Origin: an uncultured Paracoccaceae bacterium | Lineage (GTDB): Bacteria; Pseudomonadota; Alphaproteobacteria; Rhodobacterales; Rhodobacteraceae | Direction: 5' to 3' | DNA: 5,028 bases | Assembly (NCBI GenBank): GCA_937916485.1 | Contig: CALFSV010000304.1 | Coordinates: 1-5,028 of the forward strand | Part shown: in pieces, positions 1 through 5,028 of the stretch | How the letters are laid out: every line of letters begins with the position of its first letter | Position numbering within the stretch: the first letter of the stretch is position 1 | Position numbers and translations under genes: made by a program | The notes under the pieces: model-generated | What the model saw: only the letters and a program-made list of their open reading frames with translations | Databases searched by the model: none | What the model was told of the DNA's origin: nothing

Positions 1-626
1 ATATAGGGTTATTTTTCTACCCTCATAATATGGGCCCCGTAAGAGGCCCCAGCGCACTAGTCAGCCTCCCCTTCATTGCAGCCCTTTTAGGAACTATAAA
101 TCAAACTGCGTGCTCAAAGGGTGACCTACCCTAAACGGACCCAAAGCGTTGCCAAAGCGGTCACTTTAGGGGTCGTTGAGCCTTCGGATAGGGGGAGGCC
201 ATGCAAATCCCAATGTCTCCTAAATCGGGCCTCTGATTGACGCGCTGCGTGAGCGACGTGATCGACACCCCGACTGTGACTATGGTGAACAACGCGGTTT
301 GGAGCTGGCCCAATCTCAATGTGCGGGATCCAGTAACCTGCAGCCGTGGTGGCTTGGGCGGAAACCGGACTTTCTCCGCAAGTGCGAGATCTCACGGTCC
401 AATCAGTAGAAGCTGACATTCACGCGACCATTAAAGCTCGCTTTTCTCTGCAGTGCCGCAAGGCGGCTTGGAACCCACTTTGCCGAATGCTGCGCATTGA
501 TCGAATGGCCGTTGTTCCTTTGACAGCAGATAGCGAGAGGCGGCGCCTAAGTTGACCGATGGTAGGTCTTGGCAGAACCTGGCTGATGCCCGTAAACAAA
601 GCGGGACGAAAGGACCAAAGGCCGTC
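1..626. other. Gene-poor left flank
   Basis: I find no convincing gene in this stretch. The open frames are short, lack good ribosome binding sites and give low-complexity or unfamiliar translations; the longest, on the minus strand at 126-419, resembles no family I know. One frame is open from the left edge to about 134, but about 43 codons is too little to call. Two weak hairpins lie near the left edge (AGGGT/ACCCT at 5-9 and 19-23; a bulged GGGCC/GGCCC stem at about 31-50), neither followed by a T-run. The part from about 450 to 560 resembles sequence in the other gene-poor spacer at 3774-3813, so part of this stretch appears to be decayed repeat. Confidence 0.55.
454..493 (+). repeat. Degenerate dispersed repeat, copy 1
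   Basis: This 40-base segment aligns without gaps to 3774-3813 with 31 of 40 identical bases by hand count. Shared blocks include GCCGCAAG, GCTTGGA, CCCA and ATGCTGC. A separate exact 10-mer, TTGACCGATG, occurs nearby at 552-561 and inside the other copy at 3800-3809. Both copies lie outside genes. The similarity exceeds what two random 40-mers would show, but the element's borders, full length and nature are not visible here. It could be a decayed intergenic repeat family or the remnant of a mobile element. Confidence 0.45.
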
Positions 627-1514
627 CTATGAATCTTCCGTAAACGCCGCCTCTAGCCAAGCCTCGAACAGGTGTTTAGCAGGATCATTTGGCCCAGACG
701 TAGAGGTGGTCAGTAGGTAGTGCGCCAGGCCTACTTTCACAGGAGCCCCAATGATCGCAATTGGCTTGCCTGTTTTGATGGCGCCGCGAGCAAAACGTTC
801 CAGCACCACGGCTGAGCCTCCCCCTGCCGCGACAACATCAATGGCGGCCACTGTGGTATCGACAGCATAGCCCGTCACACCCTCTGCCGGTGTCAGGCCG
901 TGGGCGTTTTGATAACGCAGCAGCATATCCTCAAAGCCCAGGATCTGGACCAGTGGCCCGTTTTGTATCGCCGCCAGATCATGCCTGTCGCGTTTATCAC
1001 CCGCCGCGCTGATCGGAACGATCCGTTCGTCAGAAATCTTTCGTGCATGAACCCCCGCCCAGTTTCCGCCGCCAAAACGTAGTTCAACATCAGCAGGTTC
1101 TGCGGTTGGGGTTCCACCGCCCCAGACCTGCGAAACCAGCCGCACTGGAATGCCAGGATGTGCCGCCGAAAAATCAGGCAATCGGTGCGCCAACCACAAT
1201 CCGGCGGACGAGATCGGGACGCGCACCGTCAGCATCTGTTCTGCCCCCGCACCAAACAGGCTGGCAGTCGAAAACGCCATATCGCCTAAGGCCTGCCGCA
1301 ACGAATAGGCATAGGCCTGACCCGTCTGCGTCAACGTCAATCGCCGTGCCGCGCGAGTAAAAAGCGCGCAGCCAAGCTCAGCCTCTAGCGAGCGCACATG
1401 CAGGCTGACCGCAGTCTGGGTCAGCCCCAGCTCTGCCGCGGCCTCGGTAAAGCTGAGATGTTGGGCCGCTGCCGCGAAGGAGCGCAGCCATATGAGGTTT
1501 GGTAGTCTTTGCAT
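627..1514 (-). CDS. LysR-type transcriptional regulator, GcvA-like
   Basis: A 295-residue DNA-binding regulator of the LysR family, of usual full length. The N-terminal winged helix-turn-helix spans about residues 7-65: LRSFAAAAQHLSFTEAAAEL, then TQTAVSLHVRSLE and the wing LFTRAARRLTLTQTG. The remainder (about 90-290) is the periplasmic-binding-protein-like effector domain. The opening QRLPNLIWLRSF matches the GcvA subgroup, in which the protein typically begins a few residues before this motif. I therefore chose ATG at 1514 over the in-frame TTG (1523) and GTG (1520); no strong ribosome binding site decides it. It is transcribed divergently from the PanB-like gene across a 101-base spacer, the classic arrangement for a LysR protein controlling its neighbour and itself. 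The effector is unknown. No clear terminator follows; a weak 5-bp hairpin overlaps the stop. Confidence 0.9.
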   Translation of the reverse strand: MQRLPNLIWLRSFAAAAQHLSFTEAAAELGLTQTAVSLHVRSLEAELGCALFTRAARRLTLTQTGQAYAYSLRQALGDMAFSTASLFGAGAEQMLTVRVPISSAGLWLAHRLPDFSAAHPGIPVRLVSQVWGGGTPTAEPADVELRFGGGNWAGVHARKISDERIVPISAAGDKRDRHDLAAIQNGPLVQILGFEDMLLRYQNAHGLTPAEGVTGYAVDTTVAAIDVVAAGGGSAVVLERFARGAIKTGKPIAIIGAPVKVGLAHYLLTTSTSGPNDPAKHLFEAWLEAAFTEDS

Positions 1515-1516
1515 TT

Positions 1517-1536
1517 TCACCAAAATATTTTTGTGA
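1517..1536. promoter_or_regulatory. 20-bp palindrome, candidate LysR operator
   Basis: TCACCAAAATATTTTTGTGA is identical to its own reverse complement at 18 of 20 positions; the only unpaired positions are 1521 and 1532. It sits in the divergent spacer directly upstream of the LysR ATG (1514-1512) and about 80 bases before the PanB-like start. LysR proteins bind AT-rich imperfect dyads of the T-N11-A type in such spacers, so this is a good candidate for the regulator's site. Binding here would cover the regulator's own translation start region and so fits autorepression. No convincing -35/-10 pair could be fixed for either direction. Assignment to this regulator is an inference. Confidence 0.5.
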
Positions 1537-1615
1537 TATGGAGCGAAATTACTCGTTTTGATTTGCAGATACTATGCCTTACTTCTGGCAGTGACTGGAT
1601 AGGGCGAGGAACGGA

Positions 1616-2452
1616 ATGAAGCGCATTTACACGTTCGGGGGGATTCCGGCGACACGAAACCTAACCGTGGCGGATATCAAAGCGGCCAAAGGGCAACGCA
1701 AGTTCATCCAGACAACTGCTATTAACCGCATCGAAGCAGCCGCCGCCGAAGCCGCAGGGATTGACCACCTATCGATCGTTGACCACGATCTGCATGACGT
1801 CCGCGCGGGGGCGCCCAATACATTTACCACGGCCGCCCTGATGGCCAGCGACTATGAAACGCACGAGGATATCCTACGTGCAGGTATTCGCGCCGCAGCG
1901 GCAGGTGCCGATGCGGTCTATACTCTTCGCAGCTTCAAGGCGGTCGAGATGTTGGCCGATGAAGGCTTGGCCGTGCAGGGACATCTGGGCCTTGTGCCGC
2001 GTCTGTCGACGCAGATTGGCGGCCTGCGCGCCTATGGGAGAACGGCGGATGAGGCCATGAAGCTGGCAGAGGATCTGCGCCGTCTGGAAGATGCCGGGGC
2101 CTATGCGGTGGAGCTGGAATGCGTGGCGGACGAGGCCATCGCCGAAATCAGCCCGCAGACGGGCCTGATCACCCATTCAATCGGGTCGGGCGGGTCTGCA
2201 GATGTGATTTTCCTATTTCAGGAGGATGCCTGCGGCGACACGATTGATCCGCCGCGCCATGCCAAGGCTTTTGCCGATATGGCCGGGGCGCGCACCAAGT
2301 TGGAGGCCGAGCGGATAAAGGGGCTCAAGGCCTTTCGCGCGGCGGTTCTTCATGGCAGCTATCCCAATCCCAGTACCAGCATCACCATGAAAGCCGGTGA
2401 GCACGAAAAGCTTTGCGAAGCGCTGGACAAGCGCCGCCCGTTCCACCGCTGA
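1616..2452 (+). CDS. PanB-family protein, divergent ketopantoate hydroxymethyltransferase-like
   Basis: A 278-residue TIM-barrel protein related to 3-methyl-2-oxobutanoate hydroxymethyltransferase (PanB), which adds a hydroxymethyl group to alpha-ketoisovalerate in pantothenate synthesis. Family landmarks are RGAPN-like AGAPN (64-68), QGHLGLVP (121-128, histidine 123 matching E. coli H136), LECV (167-170, glutamate 168 matching catalytic E181), SIGSG (188-192), EDACG (203-207) and GSYP (247-250). The spacing from H123 to E168 is 45, as in E. coli. However, E. coli metal/substrate residues D84, K112 and E114 align with A74, Y102 and L104, and about 25 residues holding the TLPVT signature are missing between the D45 region (here VDHD, 55-58) and AGAPN. 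About 28 residues follow GSYP, longer than usual. Ketopantoate synthesis is thus doubtful; it may act on another ketoacid or do a different carbon-carbon bond reaction. GAGGA at 1606-1610, five bases before ATG, supports the start. It heads a probable operon with the hydroxylase downstream. Alignment was done from memory. Confidence 0.8.
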   Translation: MKRIYTFGGIPATRNLTVADIKAAKGQRKFIQTTAINRIEAAAAEAAGIDHLSIVDHDLHDVRAGAPNTFTTAALMASDYETHEDILRAGIRAAAAGADAVYTLRSFKAVEMLADEGLAVQGHLGLVPRLSTQIGGLRAYGRTADEAMKLAEDLRRLEDAGAYAVELECVADEAIAEISPQTGLITHSIGSGGSADVIFLFQEDACGDTIDPPRHAKAFADMAGARTKLEAERIKGLKAFRAAVLHGSYPNPSTSITMKAGEHEKLCEALDKRRPFHR

Positions 2453-2459
2453 CCACATC

Positions 2460-2464
2460 AAAGG
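2460..2464 (+). promoter_or_regulatory. Ribosome binding site deciding the hydroxylase start
   Basis: AAAGG lies seven bases before ATG at 2472, in the 19-base gap after the stop of the PanB-like gene. It favours that ATG over the upstream in-frame GTG at 2397, which would lie inside the PanB-like gene. A weaker GAAGAG precedes the alternative ATG at 2532. Confidence 0.45.
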
Positions 2465-2471
2465 CCCAGAT

Positions 2472-3500
2472 ATGACACCCGCAGAAACGAGCCGCAAAGA
2501 CAAAGCCGCTGCCAACGAAGAGCCCGCCCCGATGAGTCGTGAATGGCATTGGCACCCCGATCTGCCTGTCAAATACGCACCCTATTGGCTGTGGCCTGCC
2601 AAACCCGGCGTCGTCGCGATATGGTTTTGGCAGAACTGGCTGCAATTCTCGGATCGCTCGATCTTTCTGGCACTTGCCTTTCTGGTGGCGTTTTGGATGC
2701 AACCCGTGGGGCCATCGCAGGCCGGGTTTGCCTTCGGATGGATGGCATGGGTATTTGCCCGAAACTGGTTGCTGCTGTTGATGGTCGCAGGCGGGCTGCA
2801 CCATTGGTTTTACGGGATCGATGGCCAAGGAAAACTATTGAAATATGATCCGCGCCCCTATTTCAAACGCAAGAACGCACTGTTCAAATTCGGCTACCAG
2901 ACATGGGATAACGTCTATTATTCGATGATATTCGGCGCGACGTTCTTGTCAGTGCTAGAATGTTTCCTGCGCTGGTCTTACGCCAGCGGATTGATCGGCA
3001 CCTTGTCGTTCAGCGCGCATCCCGTCTGGTTCATCCTACTGTTTCCGGTTTTGGCGCTGTGGCAGAGCTTTCACTTTTACGTCGTGCACCTAATCCTGCA
3101 CCAGCCGAGCATCTACAAACATGTGCACGCAGTTCACCACCGTAACGTCAATACCGGCCCGTGGTCTGGTATGTCGATGCACCCGATCGAGGCCTTCGGC
3201 TATCTCAGTGCCATCCTGATCGTGCTGCTATTGCCGAGCCATCCAGTGCATATGTTGTTTCTGGGTTACTGGTTGATGCTGGGTGCTGCGTCATCGCATT
3301 CGGGGTATGAAGCGATCTGGGCACGGGATCGTCAGGCACTTTTGCTTGGCGCGTTCTTCCACCAGCTGCATCACCGGTATTATGAATGTAACTATGGCAA
3401 CGCCGAAATGCCTTGGGACAAGTGGTTCGGAACCTACCACGACGGATCAGAGGACGCGACTCGCCGCACCCGCGACCGCAAACGGGAAATGCATAATTAG
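2472..3500 (+). CDS. Sterol desaturase / fatty acid hydroxylase family membrane protein
   Basis: A 342-residue integral membrane protein of the fatty acid hydroxylase superfamily, whose members use a histidine-bound di-iron centre and O2 to hydroxylate or desaturate lipids, sterols or carotenoids. The histidine clusters are visible in order: HFYVVHLILH (201-210, with HX3H at 206/210), HAVHH (219-223), MHPIE (histidine 237), SHSGYE (histidine 276) and HQLHH (297-301), followed by the conserved-looking YYECNYGN. Hydrophobic stretches at about 47-59, 63-80, 88-108, 150-180, 184-208 and 243-275 suggest several membrane spans, with the histidines facing the cytoplasm as in the family. REWHWHPDLP near the N-terminus and the HHRNVNTGPWSGMSMHP block match a bacterial clade I recall as 'sterol desaturase family protein', with no substrate known to me. 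ATG 2532 (residue 21) is an alternative start. It follows the PanB-like gene by 19 bases and is probably co-transcribed. The set of metal ligands looks complete, so it should be active; the substrate cannot be read from sequence. Confidence 0.88.
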   Translation: MTPAETSRKDKAAANEEPAPMSREWHWHPDLPVKYAPYWLWPAKPGVVAIWFWQNWLQFSDRSIFLALAFLVAFWMQPVGPSQAGFAFGWMAWVFARNWLLLLMVAGGLHHWFYGIDGQGKLLKYDPRPYFKRKNALFKFGYQTWDNVYYSMIFGATFLSVLECFLRWSYASGLIGTLSFSAHPVWFILLFPVLALWQSFHFYVVHLILHQPSIYKHVHAVHHRNVNTGPWSGMSMHPIEAFGYLSAILIVLLLPSHPVHMLFLGYWLMLGAASSHSGYEAIWARDRQALLLGAFFHQLHHRYYECNYGNAEMPWDKWFGTYHDGSEDATRRTRDRKREMHN

Positions 3501-3912
3501 GGCTCTGGGCTGCTTGGCTTCGCATCGGCCTTAAACGGACCGAAATAAAGGTGGGAACGTCAGCAAAATATACGCTTCAGCGGACCTTGGATTCATGTAC
3601 TTGAATGGGTGCTGTGTCCCGCAATGTGTGAATTAAGCCCTCGCAGATTTTGCAGCTGCAACGAATGGCCGCTCTGACGGGCCGCACCGCAGCATGACCG
3701 GGGATGGCTGAACGGCAGGTCAGGGCCGGAAGCGACGAAGGCCTGTGCAGGGCCAGTGTGAGCGATGCCGCAACGCCGCAAGTCCGCTTGGAGCCCAACT
3801 TGACCGATGCTGCAGCCGGCATGAATGACAGCTCTCGTGCAAGTGATCTTCTACCGTGTTGGTACAGTGTCACAAAATGTCGACCGAAGGCGTCTAGAAA
3901 AGCGATGACCGC
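3501..3912. other. Gene-poor spacer between convergent genes
   Basis: The spacer separates the hydroxylase gene (plus) from dgoA (minus), both of which end into it. Short open frames exist on both strands (for example 3577-3873 minus and 3704-3919 plus), but none has a good ribosome binding site or a recognisable translation. I see no strong hairpin with a T-run that would serve as a terminator for either gene. The part near 3774-3813 is similar to 454-493 and is listed separately as a repeat copy. The rest may be decayed non-coding sequence. Confidence 0.5.
3774..3813 (+). repeat. Degenerate dispersed repeat, copy 2
   Basis: This is the partner of the segment at 454-493, with 31 of 40 bases identical in a gap-free hand alignment and the same orientation on the plus strand. 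It contains the 10-mer TTGACCGATG at 3800-3809, which is also found at 552-561. Beyond position 3813 the similarity fades, with only a short GAATG block shared. Its presence in both gene-poor stretches and in no gene points to a non-coding repeat family rather than a domain. Confidence 0.45.
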
Positions 3913-4521
3913 TTATTGAGAAACGGCGAGATCGTAGGACGCAACGATGTCATTCGCACGGCTCGCAACATCTGAGGGGCTGAAACCCGCCCGATATAGA
4001 GCGGAGCCAATGCCGAATCCGGTGATCCCTGCTGAAAACCAATCTCTGAAGTTTTCTGGTCCTGCGCCGCCGACCGCATAGGTTCGAACGTTGGCGGGCA
4101 ATACAGCAGACATGGCTTTGAACCCATTGATGCCCAACACTGACGATGGGAAAAACTTCAGGCCGTCCGCCCCGTTACGAATTGCTGTAGAACAATCCGT
4201 TGGCGTCATCACGCCGGGATATGAGGCGAGGTTAGCGTCTTTTGTTGCTTTGATGACGTTCGGCGAAGTATCAGGCGATACGATGATTTGGCCACCAACA
4301 TCGGCGACCCGGCGCACGTCAAGTTGATCCAAAACAGTTCCAGCTCCTATTTGCGCAACCGTTCCGAACCGTCTGGCCAGTTTTGAGATGCTCTCAAAGG
4401 GATCAGGAGAATTCAGCGGCACTTCGATCGTAGAAATGCCGCAATCAATCAGAACTTCACCGATGCTCTCAACTTCGTTTGGCTTTACGCCCCGCAGAAT
4501 TGCGATGATTTCTCTATGCAT
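3913..4521 (-). CDS. dgoA: 2-dehydro-3-deoxy-6-phosphogalactonate aldolase
   Basis: A 202-residue class I aldolase that splits 2-dehydro-3-deoxy-6-phosphogalactonate into pyruvate and glyceraldehyde 3-phosphate, the last step of galactonate breakdown. It is close to the E. coli enzyme in length (205). Landmarks are EIIAILRGV (4-12), IEVPLNSP (32-39, with the catalytic glutamate at 33), IGAGTVL (58-64), IIVSPD (79-84), LKFFPSS (121-127, lysine 122 being the Schiff-base lysine) and AVGGAGPENF. The PLNSP motif after the glutamate favours KDPGal aldolase over the related Entner-Doudoroff KDPG aldolase. Start: ATG 4521 gives the MxREIIAILRG beginning I expect for alphaproteobacterial homologues; ATG 4527 is an alternative. 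AAGGA at 4536-4532 lies 10 or 4 bases upstream respectively. It overlaps the 3' end of dgoK by 8 bases (14 with the other start), implying translational coupling. Confidence 0.92.
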   Translation of the reverse strand: MHREIIAILRGVKPNEVESIGEVLIDCGISTIEVPLNSPDPFESISKLARRFGTVAQIGAGTVLDQLDVRRVADVGGQIIVSPDTSPNVIKATKDANLASYPGVMTPTDCSTAIRNGADGLKFFPSSVLGINGFKAMSAVLPANVRTYAVGGAGPENFRDWFSAGITGFGIGSALYRAGFSPSDVASRANDIVASYDLAVSQ

Positions 4522-5028
4522 CGGCATGCTGTCCTTGCTGATGTGCCGCCGCAAGTCCGGCTAGGGTCATTGCGGTCACATCAAGGATTGATGCAGCAGC
4601 ACCAGCGAGGGCGAGCGCTTTGGAATAAAGATCACATAGTGTGGTGGCGCCGATGAGCGTCACATCCTGACCCTGCCAGTATTGCGGCACAGACATGAGC
4701 TCTTGACCGATCAAAAGCCCTGACAATTTCGCCCGCGCCTGAGCGCTTGATTGCTGTGCGACGAGCATTTCGGCACGGATCGCAAACAGGCGGCGCGGCA
4801 CGCTCAACGGATCCTTGATCGCCAAACGAACAGTCGCTTCGAAGGTGCGCGCATCCCAACCACCGTCAATCATGGAATGAGACAGCACCGAGGCTTCAGA
4901 AAAAAACGCAAATTGTTCGCCTGTCAGGCAGGTTTCGAAGGCAACGATGGCACGATTTTTGATGCGGACCCATTTTGTATGAGTACCCGGCAGACAAGCG
5001 ATGCCGTCAAAATCAGGTTGGTGGGTTA
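4514..5028 (-). CDS. dgoK: 2-dehydro-3-deoxygalactonokinase, C-terminal part
   Basis: The gene is open at the right edge of the window; 170 C-terminal residues are visible, roughly 55-60% of a usual protein of about 290-310. The enzyme phosphorylates 2-dehydro-3-deoxygalactonate with ATP to give the substrate of the adjacent aldolase. The first visible residues include ACLPGTHTKWVRI and, shortly after, FETCLTGEQFAFF, which match the LPGTHSKWV and F-T-x-TGE motifs of the family. Further on are RRLFAIRAEML, LSGLLIGQEL and VTLIGATTLCDLYSKAL, all typical of the C-terminal half of this ASKHA-fold kinase. An internal GTG at 4888 begins an uninterrupted frame, but the reading frame and family match continue upstream to the window edge, so it is not the start. 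The gene ends at TAG 4516-4514, inside the beginning of dgoA. Promoter and N-terminus lie outside the window. Confidence 0.9.
   Translation of the reverse strand, partial: THQPDFDGIACLPGTHTKWVRIKNRAIVAFETCLTGEQFAFFSEASVLSHSMIDGGWDARTFEATVRLAIKDPLSVPRRLFAIRAEMLVAQQSSAQARAKLSGLLIGQELMSVPQYWQGQDVTLIGATTLCDLYSKALALAGAAASILDVTAMTLAGLAAAHQQGQHADA

Noticed and set aside
5..50. Hairpins near the left edge (AGGGT/ACCCT and a GGGCC/GGCCC stem)
   Set aside because: Stems of five to six pairs with loops of about eight to nine bases, one with a bulge, and no following T-run; not supportable as terminators.
3..134. Frame open from the left edge to a stop near 134, with an internal ATG at about 30
   Set aside because: About 43 codons without recognisable motifs or a ribosome binding site; an open run of this length is expected by chance.
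126..419. 97-codon open frame on the minus strand
   Set aside because: The translation is unlike any family I know, no ribosome binding site is seen, and the stretch lies in a gene-poor region next to repeat-like sequence.
604..627. GGACG/CGTCC and overlapping AGGAC/GTCCT hairpins at the LysR stop, as a possible terminator
   Set aside because: The stem has only five pairs, overlaps the stop codon and lacks a proper T-run on the minus strand.
1043..1360. Plus-strand open frame opposite the LysR gene
   Set aside because: It is antisense to a well-supported LysR coding sequence, rich in Pro/Arg, and typical of a shadow frame.
2397..2471. Upstream GTG start for the hydroxylase gene
   Set aside because: It would place 56 bases inside the end of the PanB-like gene; the ATG at 2472 has AAAGG seven bases upstream, and the added residues match nothing I recall in the family.
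3577..3873. 98-codon minus-strand frame downstream of dgoA
   Set aside because: No ribosome binding site or recognisable domain, and it overlaps the repeat-like segment at 3774-3813; the frame is more likely chance than gene.

Overview
The window most likely comes from an alphaproteobacterium, probably of the Rhodobacterales/Roseobacter type. This rests on moderately GC-rich coding sequence, the protein flavour (a GcvA-like LysR regulator, a 2-dehydro-3-deoxy-6-phosphogalactonate aldolase beginning with the REIIAILRG motif, a multi-histidine sterol-desaturase-family membrane protein) and long gene-poor spacers. No tool was run, so the taxonomic call is an inference from memory.

Layout: 1-626 has no gene I can support, but carries one copy of a degenerate repeat. 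627-1514 (minus) is a LysR-type regulator. A 101-base divergent spacer (1515-1615) holds a nearly perfect 20-bp palindrome abutting the regulator's start codon. On the plus strand follow a PanB-family (ketopantoate hydroxymethyltransferase-like) protein at 1616-2452 and, 19 bases later, a membrane-bound sterol desaturase/fatty acid hydroxylase family protein at 2472-3500; the two look like one operon. 3501-3912 is a second gene-poor spacer with another copy of the repeat. On the minus strand, dgoK (2-dehydro-3-deoxygalactonokinase, N-terminus outside the window) runs from the right edge to 4514 and overlaps dgoA (KDPGal aldolase), which ends at 3913.

Function: the right-hand pair covers the last two steps of De Ley-Doudoroff-type galactose/galactonate catabolism (KDGal to KDPGal to pyruvate plus glyceraldehyde 3-phosphate). 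The left-hand group, LysR regulator plus PanB-like protein plus membrane di-iron oxygenase, is the unusual part. By a by-eye alignment to E. coli PanB, the PanB-like protein keeps the catalytic glutamate and the substrate-pocket histidine, but has lost most residues that bind the metal and ketoacid, and lacks about 25 residues around a family signature. It is therefore unlikely to be the pantothenate-pathway enzyme. Its pairing with a lipid-type hydroxylase under a probable dedicated regulator suggests an uncharacterised pathway, which remains an inference.
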